A stretch of 64,000 bases of DNA from Edaphochlamys debaryana (lineage: Eukaryota > Chlorophyta > Chlorophyceae > Chlamydomonadales), in contig JAEHOE010000017.1 of the NCBI GenBank assembly GCA_016858145.1, positions 62,001-126,000 on the forward strand. The letters run 5' to 3'. Made by a program: the position numbers and the translations under genes. Each line of letters opens with the position of its first letter. The first letter of the stretch is position 1. Below, one piece after another: positions 1 through 12,700 of this stretch. Under the pieces are notes generated by a model. The model did no database searches, had not been told where the DNA came from, and saw only the letters and a list, made by a program, of their open reading frames with translations.

Positions 1-110
1 GAAGTGGAGAGACGTTCCGCCTGAGCACCCTTTCCTGGGTGGCGTGGCAGGGAAGCCGCGGTTCAACCCCCCTGCGGATGTCGAGCCGCCTTCCCCCTGA
101 CTCGGCGTGG

Positions 111-2506
111 TTACGGTGCTTGTGATGAAGCTGGCCCACTCGGGTTGAGACTGTGGCTGTATGGGTTGGAGTAGGTGGTTGACTCGGTGTTGGACAATCC
201 CTTAGGGAACGCCTGGGGTCGGGGGAAGTTGACTCTCTCCCCCTTGTGCGGGGCCGGCAGCTCGTCTGCCCGCTGGCCGCAACCCTGTAACGCGTCATTC
301 CTAAACAGGTTATGGCGTCTGCCAGTCTCTCGCGCTGACCCGCTCTGGCCCTCCCCTCCCACGGCTCCGCGGTGCCATCAGCAGGCTCTCAGCCCCAGTC
401 CGGACCATGACACGCCAACCTTAATACCGTATAACTGGCGCCCTTCCCCCACCCACCTGGGCAGAGCTCGGGTCCTCATCTAGGTTGAGCGTGTGGAAGC
501 GGTCCGCACCGCCGCCCCTCTGCTCCCCCTCCTGGACCCTGCCCTCATCGCCGCCGCCGAAGCCGCCGCCGGCGGGGCTGCCAGTGCCGTCGGCCGCCGC
601 CGCCGCCGCCACCCTGGCATAGGCCTCGCCGGTGCCGCGGGGGTCGGCGGCGCCGTCGTAGGCGGCGGAGGTGGTCTCCGACTCAAAGCCGGCGCCCGTC
701 ACGCCGCCGCCGCCACGAGATCCAGATCCAGATCCAGATCCGGCTGCGGATCTGGATGCGGGATCCCGCTCCAGCTCCTCCTCCCGCTCCGTGGGGTTGA
801 GGGGGATGTTGTTGTCGGGGGAGGGGAAGGCGGAGGAGAGGTCGGGCATCTCGCCCTGGGCCCCGCCGGTCGCGGCTGCTCAGGGGACGGGGGGGACAGC
901 AATGGGCAACAGGGGGGTGTATGCTCAGGGCTGCTCGTGTAGAGGCCAGGAAAAGAGTAGGCGCGGTGATTAGCCGGGGGGGATGTACCGGTATGCGTGA
1001 ATGGCAGGGACTTGGGTGAATGGCTTAACCTCGGAGCTGGATCCTATTGTAAATATCGCATCCTTGGGCAACCCGCAGTGATCCGCACTGCCCCCACGGC
1101 CCAGTAGCAGCCCTAACCCTCTATCCCCTATCCCCTGAACCCCCTATCCCTCAAGCCCCCTATCCCTCATCCAATGTTCTACTTTGTCTATCAAGCAGCA
1201 ACCAGCCAGCCCCATCCCGCCACCAACCCACCCGTGCTGAAGGACGCCCGCCCCCCCCGCACGCCAAACGCCGGCTGCGTGGCGGAGAGGGCCTCGGGGC
1301 AGAGGTCGCGGGGGGGCGAGGGGGCGGGCTGGGGCGGCTGGGGGCGGGCGCCGCGGCGGGTGCTGGGGGAGGGAGGGGGTTGGGGATGGAAGGGAACGGA
1401 GCGGGGTGCGGTTATGTGGTGGTGATGAGGAACGCCGTGGGAAGCAGCTACATGTCTGAGGACACCCCTGGCCTTGGAGGCTTCGAGGGTAAGCACATGG
1501 GGGCTGCATGCACGCTCGAGGGAAGCATAGAAGGTGGACCTCCCCTCCTCTCACCCCCACACCACCACCTCCACCCCCTTCAGACCCGGGCTCACGGCTG
1601 CGGCACGGCGGTGTTCCGGGGCTCAGCAAGAGGGCCGAAGCGGTGGGTGGGGTGGTGGGGGCCGGGGTAATCATGGTCCTGACAGGGGGGAGGGAAAGGG
1701 CGTTGCAACGTGGGATTGGGTGCCGGGGTTTGGGAGTTGCGTGCTGAGGCTCGGTGCCGCAATGGCTCTAGGTCGCATGAAAGTAACGTGGTGGAGGTAC
1801 CGTACAGGAGGTGAGGTTAGACCGTCCACATGTACCGTACAGGAGGTGAGGTCAGACCGTCCATATCCTCCGTCTCGCGCCCGGACCAAGTCCCTCCCAG
1901 CCCCTCCCGCCCTCTTGGCCTCCGCACCGGGTACAGCGCAGCCCCACACCGCCCCCTCGTGACCCCGCAACCCTCCCACCACGTCATCACTCCCTCGCCC
2001 GACCTCCCGCCCCGCCCCGCCCCTCCCCGGCAGCTGCCCGCCCTCTTCCGCCCCCCTCACCTCCCTTCCCAGTCACGTTATTCTTCTCCCCCACCTCCCC
2101 CCCCCAAACCTTCCCACCCCCCATCCCCCCACCTGCGAGTGGCTGGTGGACTTGGTGCGGCGGTCGCCCACCGCCACCCAGCGCCGGCCGGCCACCACTG
2201 CGGAGGGCGGAGGCAGTGAAGGGGAGCGGGGGAGCGGGGGAGGTGACGGATGGGGAGGAGGGAAGGAAGAGCGGGGGGGTGTGACGGATGGGGAGAGAGC
2301 AGGGGCGCAGTCGTGGGTTGTGAGGAGCGCCTCCAGCAGCACCCAGGAGCCCGACAGGCAGAGCCCGGGACGAACGCACCCGCTGCAGCGCCCATGACGG
2401 GAGCGGTCGCGGCCCGGGCCGAGCCCGCGCTGACGCTGGCACCGGCGGAAGCGGCGGACGCCGCACTGCCGAGGCGCAGCACCGCGGGGAGAGCGCGCGC
2501 GTGCAT
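111..2506 (-). CDS. Unrecognised protein with probable organelle transit peptide, six exons
   Basis: Model exons: 2506-2380, 2197-2133, 1678-1596, 1455-1232, 875-457, 284-111. All junctions are GT-AG, phases match, and the total of 1,092 nt gives 363 residues. The N-terminus (starting MHARALPAVLRLG) is rich in Ala, Ser and Arg and lacks acidic residues, as in a mitochondrial or plastid transit peptide. Exon 2 holds a basic block around GRRWVAVGDRRTK. Exon 3 is His/Pro-rich, with DHDYPGPHHPTHRFG. Exon 5 is acidic and Gly/Ser-rich. I do not recognise a domain family. An in-frame codon upstream at 2551 is GTG, so the first ATG was taken. The last exon is the weakest, because the true 3' end could lie left of the window. 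It is divergent from the ankyrin-like gene. Confidence 0.5.
1798..1864. repeat. 35-bp tandem duplication in an intron
   Basis: Two nearly identical copies starting taccgtacaggaggtgagg, at 1798 and 1833. They lie in the intron between exons 2 and 3 of the leftmost minus-strand gene. Copies differ at about one position over the first 32 bases, so the duplication is recent. Confidence 0.8.
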
Positions 2507-3330
2507 TGCGGTGGTGTGGTGGTGTAGGAGCAGCAGCAGCAGTAGCAGCACAGACGGGGCTGAGCAGAGGTGGGGAACGCGCGCAGGGAGCAGGTGGCGC
2601 GCTCGTCACTCCGGAACGCGCGCTGGCACTGAGCGCTTGAGGAAGGTAAGGGGTATGTATGGCGTTGTGTGTTTGGCTAGCCGCAGTTGCTGCTGCGGTC
2701 TTGAAGGAGCCTTGAGGGCGCCGGCGCCATCGCAGCGGCGAGTCACTGCCCCCGCGCTCCGCGCCCCGAACACGCCACCCGCGCAGCCCCCGCGCCCCGC
2801 AACACCTGGCGCTCTGCCGCTGCCCCTCGTCCCCCGACTCCCCCCCTTGAGCGACTGCCTATCGCAAGCACTGTAGGCATTGGGGGCGTTGGGGGCAAGC
2901 CGGGGAGGAGTGTGAATCGGAATGGAGGAGGGAGGCCATGGGGGGCGCTCTGCGGCGCTCCGCTTGGCAAGCAGGGGGGCACGAGCACGGGGTGAGCAGT
3001 ACAGGCTAATGCGCCCGGAGGCTGGAGGCTGGGGCCGGAAGGTAGCCCTGCCAAGGCGGATGCCGGCGAGGGGGCAGGGGGCAGAGGGCGGGGCAGCTTC
3101 CGGGCTGCCCAGCAGCTGCCCAGGCCCAGCGGGCCCAACCGCGAAGGACCCGACCGAGGCTGCACCGCGCCGCGGCTCCCGGTGCACTCAACTTGGCAGA
3201 CGTAATGAGGACTGCTCTTGCGCAAGTCAATGACCAAACAGCACGCGTGAACACACAACATTGCACCAGCATTTGCCGCGCCTGCCCATTAACCGACACG
3301 GAACTAGAAGCTGAAGCTGTGATATCAGAA
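2507..3330. other. Divergent intergenic region
   Basis: Lies between the start of the minus-strand gene at 2506 and the chosen ATG of the ankyrin-like gene at 3331. It must hold both promoters and 5' UTRs. The right-hand part is open in the ankyrin frame back to about 3193, and an alternative ATG sits at 3205. No other gene is apparent. Confidence 0.6.
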
Positions 3331-5186
3331 ATGGAAGGTGACGACCCCTCACGCGTCTGGCTGCCGGGCATAGTCGCCCGCATCGCCCGCTGCTTGTCGC
3401 CGAACGAGGTCGCGGGCACGCTGCGCCTCGTCGACAAGCTTGCAGCCACGCTACATCAGCATGACAGCATTTCTCTGTCCAGCGTGGTGCCCCAGCACGC
3501 CTTCGCCGCAAAGTGGTGTGCACCCGATGCCTGCCGGGAGCTCACCTGCACCCAACGACGTCAACTGCTGTGCCTCACAGCCGGCACCGGAGACCTCGCA
3601 AACCTCAAGGTGGCCATCGCGGCAGCGACCATGGTCCTTACCCCCGCCGTGATGGGCGCGGCCGCTGCTGCCAACCACATGGAGGCGTGCCGAGTCCTCC
3701 TCGCCCAGGGCTGCCCGCTGCAGGCCCGGTGGCACGACGGCCCTCTTGCCGCTGCTGCCGGCGCGAACCACCAGGACTTGTGCGACTGGCTGATCGCGCA
3801 GGGAGCCGAGGTGGACGGCCAGGCGGTGGTCGCGGCCGCCAGGCACGGACATGTCGAGCTCATGGATCGCCTCATCGAACACAACGAGGCGCAGCCATAC
3901 CAGGCCCACACCTACCTCTGCAACAGCGACGTCCTGAACGCCATCGCGCACGGCTGCGACCTACCGACGCTGCAGCGCTGGGTTTCGAAACTGGCGCCAG
4001 AGCTCGGGTCCCCGTCGTTTCTTTTGGCCTCAGCGGCCGCCAGCCCGACACCCGACTGGCGGGATAAGACCGCCTGGCTGGCAGAGCAGGGCGCGTCACG
4101 CACCTACGCGGGGATACTGGTGTCGCGCCAATGCCTGGGCGCGCCGGAACGGCTCGAATGGCTGGAGCAGAACACGGGCTACTGTCTCGAGGGCGAGTGC
4201 CTGCACTCGGCCATCCAAAACGGCCGCGTGGACACGGTGCGGTGGCTGTTGCGCCGGGGCCTGCCCGCGGCCGAGATCGAGGACCGCTACAGCGGCGCGG
4301 CCAGGGGCGATCTGGAGCTGCTACAGCTGCTGCGGGACGAGGGCGTGCTACAGCCGCCGTCCAGGTTTCTCAACGAGGCGCTGCGGGCGGGGCTGCAGGA
4401 AGCTGCGGCCTGGCTGTTGCGCGAGTGCAGGGCCGCTGACCCGCGGTTCACGCTCTCTACCCGGCACATGGCCGTCGCATCTAGCTCTGGCAGCGTCCGG
4501 CTCATGGCCTGGCTGCAGGGGCAGGGGTGCCCGGTGGACGGGAGCAGCTGGGACTGGGGCCTGGGGCGGTACGCCCCCCGCCTGGGTGCTGTGGTGTCGG
4601 GGTGCGAGGCCGCGCTGCGGTGGCTGGCGGAGCAGGGCGTGGAGCCGCCGGTGAGGATGGGGACGGGGGCAGACGGGGAGATCCTGGGTACTGGATCTGG
4701 ATCTGGGTCGGGCTTTGCAGGGTAGATGTGCATCATTCCGCTGGATGGGTTGTTGGGTTCAGTCCCTGCCTTGGCAAGCTAGCTAGCTAGGCCGTGGCCC
4801 TGCCTCACTCCCGCCCACACCAGTCCACCGCAAATGCCTCACCCCACCCCTGCCCACTTCCCCCCCACCCCAACCCCCACGCACAGGCCGACGGTATGCC
4901 GTACGCCACCGCCGCCCGCAACGGCGACCTCCGCACGCTTGCCGTACTGCAGCGCCTGGGGGTGCCGTACGGCCCCTCGGACGGCAGCGTGTTTATGAGC
5001 CTGCTACCCGGCTCCCCCCGGGGGCCCCCGGGTGCCCCTCTGCCCGCCCTGAGGCTGCTGGCGGAGGTGGGGCTGCCGGTGGACTGGCGGGCGGCGCGGG
5101 AGGCCGCAGCCGAGCGGGAGGATCTGGATCGAGAGGAGGTCCTGGCGTGGATCCAGGAGCGGATCGAGGCTGAGGGCGGCGTGTGA
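3331..5186 (+). CDS. Ankyrin-like repeat protein (two exons)
   Basis: Exons 3331-4650 and 4887-5186, joined by GTGAGG..CAG in phase 0, give 539 residues. The N-terminus (about 1-45) has a conserved-looking leader with WLPGIVARIARCLSPNEVAG, resembling F-box-like leaders of large green-algal ankyrin families. The rest is a run of degenerate ankyrin-type units of about 30 residues, with signatures such as AAAANHMEACRVLLAQGCP, ARHGHVELMDRLIEH, GAARGDLELLQLL and, in exon 2, AARNGDLRTLAVLQRLGVP. These folds bind protein partners; the partner is unknown here. The ATG at 3331 (GAAATGG context) was preferred; an in-frame ATG at 3205 would add 42 residues. Such families are strongly expanded in volvocine algae (family knowledge). 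Confidence 0.85.
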
Positions 5187-6703
5187 GGGGAGATGACCGG
5201 GAGCGGGCAGGGCAGGCTTTGTGAAGGGGCACTGCCCCCTCACCGTGGCACGGCGTCAAGCTTATAAGCGGTCTGGGCATGATGGTGGGTGGGCAGGAGG
5301 GGTTGGGGGGTTCCACATCGCGGTTGAGGGCCGTACATGTTGAGGGGGCAAGAGGGGGACGCAGCTCGCGCAAGGCAGATGTGTGAGGAGCCTGCTGCCG
5401 TGGACATGAGGGTTGAGATGTGGGAGGCCTAGTCTTGAGGTGGCAATAGTGCTGGGCTGAACGTGTTGGGCCGGGGCTGGCAACGTTGCAGGGGCCGACA
5501 AAAGGCACTGAAAGAGGTGTCATGGATTGCGGCATCATTGGCGTCCATTCAAGACGGTAGGGGAGTGGTAGGGGAAGAGGCAACGTGGGCAAGCCTCTGA
5601 TGCCAGAGGGTGCTGCGGCATGAGTGGAGTAGGAAGGGTCTCGCAGGCGGCAAGCGCGCGTGTGCGCTAGATAGCGCCCTCTCTGGCGGTGGTTGTTGTC
5701 CTGTGGTGGTGGTGTCCAGCAGGTGTTTGCACAGCTTCAGGGCGACTTGCAAGCATTCGGGAGCGATGCGGAAGTGATGCCGAGTTTGACGACCCTTGCA
5801 CCAATCCACGAGCGTGGCTTACAGTTCTCTGCTTAGGTAGCCGCCCTCGGGCAGCGGTCCGTGCATTCCAATCCAATCCAGTTGAATGCACGCCACCCAT
5901 CCCGCCCACACAAAGCTCAGCAGCAGCAATCAGCCCCGCACCCCCTGCACCCCTCTGCTTCACCTGCAAGACAGACAGACAGACACAAACACATACACCG
6001 CACGCAAGCGCTGACCCACTCAACGCTCCGCCCCCGAAAAAGGAAGAGAGTGGGCACCGACGTCTCCGCCAGCCCCCACGGAAGGAAGAGAGAGAAGAGA
6101 GCAAGAGGAGGAAGGAGGATATTAGCACAGTTCACACGTTCGCCTCAGCTCCTACGAATACCAAATGGTCACACACTTGTCTAAGCGCCTGCCGTGTCAA
6201 ACTGGCCCTACGCGCTACCCGCTAACCCGCCCCAGGCCGCACACCGGGGCGTGCCTTACGCTCAGGGGATATCTCAGGGTATGCGCGGAAGCTATTGATT
6301 GGTCATCATGTCATGGCGACAAGCCTGAACACACACAGGCACACGTCTGGAGTTCCTGCCCCTGTATAATCCCGGCAATGCGCTTTTCAGCATCCGTACA
6401 GCACTGCGCACGTCCACCTAATCCCACGCAACGGCCAGCCGTGCAACCGCTAACCGCCCAACCGCGAAGCTGCAGTACCTCACGCAAGAGCGCCCGCCCA
6501 CACAGCACCCGCAACCAAACGGGAGCGCGTGCATGTATTGTACACGGCTTCTCCGTTCACGCCTGGCCTAGCACGCACCCCAGGCCCTTTTGGGCCCTTC
6601 TAGGTGTCCCCGCATCTGCCAGTTGGGCCTCTGCGGTTACCATCGACCGTTGCAACCATGTACCCAGGTTCAACGGCTTGGTGTGCCCTTAAGCTTCTGG
6701 GCT
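5187..6703. other. Convergent intergenic region / 3' UTRs
   Basis: Tail-to-tail interval between the ankyrin-like gene and the matrix glycoprotein gene. No open frame here has coding character. It should contain both 3' UTRs. The only minus-strand TGTAA motif I noticed is at 5819-5823, about 880 nt beyond the matrix gene stop. Confidence 0.55.
5819..5823 (-). terminator. Candidate TGTAA polyadenylation motif for the matrix gene
   Basis: TTACA on the plus strand reads TGTAA on the minus strand. TGTAA is the usual polyadenylation signal in Chlamydomonas-type algae. Distance from the stop at 6704 is long but normal for a volvocine 3' UTR. The assignment is a guess without transcript data. Confidence 0.3.
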
Positions 6704-9700
6704 TCACGGGTTGAACACCTCGTCTCCGCCATCGGGCGAGGGGCTCGGGTCCCCAGATGGCGTGGGTCCACCCAGGTCCGGATCGAACGTGGAATCATCC
6801 GTCTCCGGCGACTTTGGCGGCGCGGGCGTCCCTGGAGGGCCGGGCGGCGGCGGCGGCGGCGATGGCGGAGCCGGCGGCATGGGCGGCGGGCTGGGCGGGC
6901 TCGGCGGCGCCGGCGGGGGCGAGGGCCGCGGCGAGGGCGGCTTGGGCGATGGCTTGGGCGGGCGCGGCGAGGGCGGGGAGGGGGGCGTCGGGGGCACGGG
7001 CGGCGGCGGTGAGGGCGAGGGGGGCTCAGGCGAGGGCGGCGGGTAGAACTTGTAGCCGTCAAACTCGCAGGCCAGATAGTCGGCTGCCGTACTGCGGCCG
7101 AACGAGATCAGATCCGGCTCCGAGTCGATCAGTGCACACCACCCGGTGTACTTGTACGTGAACTGCCGTACAAGAATGAGTGGAAAGGGCGGAAGGGAGG
7201 GAACTGAGCCAGAGTACTGAGCCGCGGTGATGCTCCTCTCCCGCCCACTCAGACGTGATCCTACCCTCACCCTTGCGACACTCAAACCCCCACGCACGCC
7301 CCAGCTTTCCAGCTGCGCCCCATTCCCCCAACTCCCAGACGCCAACCGCCAACCGCCAGCAGCCAGCAGCCGCGTTACTCACCCCGTTGCACGTGCCGTC
7401 CCGGTCGTCGCAGCGGCGGCGGCAGTCCACGGCGGCGTCCTCGTGCGTCATGCCGGGGAAGAGCTTCCAGGCGATGTAGACGCTGCCGCTCATGCCCACG
7501 GCGTCACGGCAGCGATAGATGCGCTCGGGGCCTGGAGGGGGCGGCGAGGGTGGCGGAGGGCGGCAGAGCAGGGTGGGAGGAGGGGTTAAGGGCGGGCGAG
7601 GCGGAGGTGTGAGGTGGGTTCCTTCCGGTGCGTGTTTGGGGTGGGGGTGACAAAGGGCAGGGCAAGGGGCTCGGTTTATGGCATTTGAGCAGTCTTGTGC
7701 TGAGTGACGCCCGGGGGGCGCGGTGTGCTGTGCGATAGATTGCTCACCGACGTAAGCAAGGGGCTCGGGCGGGGGCGGAGACGGCTGCGGCGGGGCCGGC
7801 GGCGAGGGCGAGGGCGGCGAGGGCGAGGGCGGGCGGGGCACCCGGGGCGGCGGCGGCGGCGAGGGTGGCGACGGCGGCGGCGAGGGCGGCGGCGGCGAGG
7901 GGGGATTGGGGATGTAGGCAGCAAACTTGCAGGCGATCAGGTCCTGAGCCGTCGAGCGGCCCCAACCGTCTGCATTGTCCGACAGTAGTGCGCAGAAGCC
8001 AGTGAACTTGTACGTGTACTGCGGGGTACGGCAAAACAGGGCGGGGTATAAGAATTATAAGGTGTGTATCAGTTGTGCTGCACCATCTCCCCTTACACGC
8101 ATTCATTTCCAGCCACAGAGTTGCACACAGAGCTGCACACAGCAACCACTCACCGCCACGCACTGTCCGTCGAATCGGTTGCACCGGTCACGGCACACGT
8201 CGAGCGCCGCCTCGTGACTCATGCCGGGGTAGAGCTTGAATTGCGTAAACACGGTGCCGGGCAGACCCACGCCGTCGCGGCAGTTGTAGGTGCGGAGCGG
8301 GCCCGTGTAGTTGCCCGGCAGCTCGCCAGGGGCCAGGGGCGCGGGGGGGCTGGGCGGTGGGCTGGGGCTCTGGACCTCTCCGGGCGCGAGTGGCGGCGGC
8401 GGGGGAGAGCCGGGGGTGCCGGGAGGCGCCATGGGGTTGGGGCTGGGGTTGGGGCGCGTGGGGGGGTTGAAACGGGGGGAGCGGGGCGCGGGCGGGAAGG
8501 GCGGCGCGGGGGACTTGGACGGCTCGGGTGAGGGCGGCGGCGGCGGCGAGGGCGAGGGCGGCGGGTAGCGGTACGAGTCGAACTCGCAGCTCACGTAATC
8601 CGCTGCCGTGCTGCGGCCGAAGACGATGTCCTCCAGGGGCGAGATGAGCAGCTGGCACCAGCCCGTAAACTTGTACGAGTACTGCATTGGCAGTACATCA
8701 GCAGTACAGGTTGAGTGTTTTGCCCCACTCACACAGGGTGGCACAGCGCGAATGCGCAGCAGCTCCTTCCGGTTCCCACGCCAAGTACGACCAACCGCCA
8801 ACCGCCCTACGCACCCCGTTGCACGTGCCGTCGCGGATGTCGCACAGGCGGCGGCACTCGATGGCGGCGTCCTCGTGTGAGCGGCCGGGGAAGAGCTTCA
8901 CGGCAAAGTAAATCTCACCCACAATACCAACGCCGTCACGGCAGCGGTAGACGCGCTCGGGACCTGGAGGGGGTTGGGCAAGAATGACGGACGACCACAT
9001 TAGTAGGGACCTTAGAGGCTGACAGCGGTGGGCAGGGGATTCAGGCCTCGGCAAACGGGAAGTTGAGGACAGTCGTGCGGCTGACGCTGCATACGGTAAA
9101 GACGGGCGGGCACGTCCGACCGAGGCTACACACCGGCATAGGCCGGGGGCTCAGGCGGAGGCGGCAGCGGAGGCGGCGGGCCGGGCGGCTTGGGCGAGGG
9201 CGGCGAGGGCGAGGGCGGGCGCGGGTTGCGCGGGGGCGGCGGGGGCGAGGGCGGCGAGGGCGGCGGCAGGGGCGGCGCCGGCGAGGGAGGGTCCGGAATG
9301 TAGCCGCTGAGCTTGCAGGCAATCAGGTCCTGAGCCGTCGAGCGGCCCCAACCGTCCGAGTTGTCCGACAGCATCGCGCAGATGCCCGTGAACTTGTACG
9401 TGTACTGCGGGATACGGCAACACATGGAAACACACAGGGCGGGGGTTAGAAGCCAAGCCAACCTGTGGGAACACACCCATGCAGGAGCCGCAATCAGTGA
9501 GAAAGACTGCAGCAAATACGGTATCGAGAGCCCATGTACAAAGCCCCTTCACCCCTGCCCGGATGCTTCCGGCGGGGCAACCCCCTTATCCTTCGTATAC
9601 AGCTGCTTCCAAGCTCCATCCCCCCTTTCCTTCCCAGGCGGCCTGCCTCACCGCCACGCACAGCCCGTTCCAGTTGTCGCACTTCTGTCGGCACACGTCC

Positions 9701-12700
9701 AGCGCCTTCTCGTGGCTCATGCCGGGGAAGAGCTTGTATGTATAGAACACGGTGCCGGGCAGGCCCACGCCGTCGCGGCAGTTGTAGGTGCGGATGGGGC
9801 CTGGGAGGGTTGGGTGGGGGCGGCGCGCGGAGGTGACGTGGGCGCAGGTTGGCATCAGCGGGTGCTGCCCAGGGCAAGAGCGGCATGCGTGGCACCACGT
9901 GCCCAGGAGTGGGTTGCCCACGTGAACGTGAACAAGAGTACAGTTGGCGCCCGCTATGCCCCCCCAGGACATTTCCCGCTCACCGATGTACTCCCCGGGC
10001 TCCTCGCGAGGCATGGAACCATGTGTCCAGCCGTAATACTACTAATGACACTACTAATGATACTTATAATGATACCCGCTATTGCCCGCAAGGAACGCCC
10101 CTGCTCACCGATGTACTCTCCGGGCTCCTCTCCGGGTGCCAGGGGGCGCGGCGGCGGGTTCTCAGGGGGAGGGCTGGGCGGCGGGGAGGGCGTGGGGGAG
10201 GGCGGGGGCGAGGGCGGCACTGGTGGCACGCCGGGCGGCGTGGGAGAGGGCGGCGGGGAGGGGGCGGGGGAGGGCGGCGAAGGCGTCGAGGGCCCCGGCA
10301 GGGAGGGGCTGGTGGGCGGAGGGGGTGAGGCCACCTCGCCGGGCTCCAAGGGGGGGCTGAAGTCCTCCGGCGGGGGGGTGGGAGACTCGGGGGGAGAGGG
10401 ATCGGCCGGGGGCCGCGGGGAGCTAGGGCGGCGCGGGGGGCGCGTCGGGCGGGTGGGGGGAGTGAGCGGGTTGGGCGGCGGCGGCGGGGGCGGCGGTGGG
10501 GGTGGCGGCGGCGAGGCCGGCTCCACTGCCTCCTGCTTGCCCGTGTAGATGCAACCCACAATGTCGCCCGCAAACGGAGCGGTGAAGTTGACGCTGCCCT
10601 GAGTCAGATAGCAGTATCCGCTGATCCGCAGGAAGTACTGCGGGCGTACGACAGTACGACACGGGGCAAGGGCGCGTCAGCAATCCGCACCCGGGCAAGA
10701 GCAGCGCAGCCCAAGGATCCCGCTGGCAGAGAACCCGGCCGTTGTCAATTGCCAACCGTTTTAACCGTACCAACCGCCCCAACCGCCAACCGCTCACCCC
10801 CGTGCAGGAGCCGTCCTCGGCGTCGCATCGAATGCGGCACTCCACGGCCGCCTCGTCGTACGTGAGCGGGGGCTGCGGTGGGCGCGGGAGGGAGGGCGTG
10901 AGTCCATCATGCACGCATGGCTGCCCCGACCCACCATACACTGCCTGCCTCAGCTGCCCCTCTCCCCCTTCATTCCCCCTCCCCCCGTCGCTCCTCCCCC
11001 CCTCACCGTCAGCTTGTGGACTGCCATGTTGGCCCCACGCAGCGACACACTGTCCAAGCAGCTGTACAGCCGGGTGCCCTCTGCATAAAAAGAGGGGGCA
11101 GGTCTTTTGCGTCAGCATTACATGCCTTGAAAGGCATGCTGCATCCATGCTGAGTCCAGGTCTCTGGAGGCCAACCCTCAGCTGCAGCGACCGCGGCTCG
11201 ACTGATGGAGTCCTCACCCGGCGGTGCGGAAGGCGTCATCGGGGGCTTGAAGGGCCGCGGGGGCTTGGGCGGCCGCGGGGGCTTGGGCGACGGAGGCTCA
11301 GGGGGCGGCGGGAACGACGGCACGGCCGGGGGGTTGGTGGGGGGAGGCGGGGGGGAGGGCGGGGGCGAGACCAGAGCCGGCGGCGGGGGCTTGGGCGGGG
11401 GAGGCGAGGGCGGCGGAGGGCTCGAGGACGGCTTGGGGCTGGGGCTGGGGACAGGGCTCACGCCCGGGGAGGGGGAGGGCGCGGGCGAACCGCTAGGGCT
11501 GGGGCTGGGGCTGGGGGTGGCCGTGGGGGAGGGGGAGGGGGACTCCTGTCCGGGTGGCGCCAGGGGCGGCGCGGCGTAGCCTAGCAGCTTGCAGGCAATC
11601 AGGTCCGAGGGGTAGGGCTTGGTGAAGGTAGAGTCGCCCGCCACCAGCGTGCACCAGCCGTTGAGCTTGTAGTAGTACTGCGGCGGTTGCGTGGTTGTGG
11701 GAGGTTGTGGATGGTTGGGGGTTGGCGGTTGGGGGTTGACGTTCAGTACAGCGTACGGCCTAATCCCACCAAGCCCGGTCGATCCATGATCCCGCCATCC
11801 CTCTCCGCCGCCCCCCCCTCACCCCGCTGCACAGGGGCTCCACGTCGCAGCGGCGCTTGCACTCGGCCTGGGCCTTGGGGTGCGAGGGGAAGCCTGGGTA
11901 GAGCTTGAATACAGACAGCCGCTCCTCGGTGGTGTGCAGCAGCGAACAGCCCTCGCGGCAGCGGTACACCTTCTCGCCAGCTGCAGGGGGCCAGGGAGGA
12001 GGGGTGGGGGGGAGGGGCGGTGAAGCGGGGAGGGAGGGTGAGAAAGGGTTGAGCGGGGAGCGTGCGGGCGGCATGTGTGTGGGGGTGCGCAGGGCGCAGG
12101 GCGCAGGGACCCGTGGCGTGCCGCTGTGCTATGTGCATAAAACGGTTTTGGGAGGCCGGTGGCGAAAGGTGACGGAGGCTCTGTGCTCCGGCTGCTTCCT
12201 CTAAGCAGCGGCCGGGAGCCTCCGGCCCCCTTCCACCGCCTCCACGCTCATGGAGTGGTATGCGGCAGCGTATCAGGCCCGAACGGCATGCACCTTGCTA
12301 AACTCTCGCGCTGCCGAAGCCTACCGGGCACGGGGGAGGGCGACGGCGAAGGGGATGGGGATGGGGATGCCGACGGGTAGGGCGAGGGCGAGGGCGAGGC
12401 GTAGGCGGGGGGGTAGGCGGGCACGCCGTAGGGGGCGGGGGTGCTGGGCGGGCTGTCCACGGCAGGAACGGGGGAGGGCGCCGGCTCGGGTCCGGGGCTG
12501 GGGCTGGGGCTGGGGCTGGGGCTGGGAGAGGGGACGACCACAGGGCTTGGGCTGGGGGACGGGACCGGCTCGGGGCTCGGGCTGGGGCTCGGAACGGGGG
12601 CCGGGCTCGGGCTGGGGCTCGGAACCGGCACCGGGCTAGGGCTGGGTGAGGGCACCGGCTCTGGGCTGGGGCTGGGTGAGGGCACCGGCTCTGGGCTGGG

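Noticed and set aside
2506..2551. Upstream start giving a poly-leucine N-terminus for the leftmost gene
   Set aside because: The initiating codon would be GTG; the first ATG in frame is at 2506.
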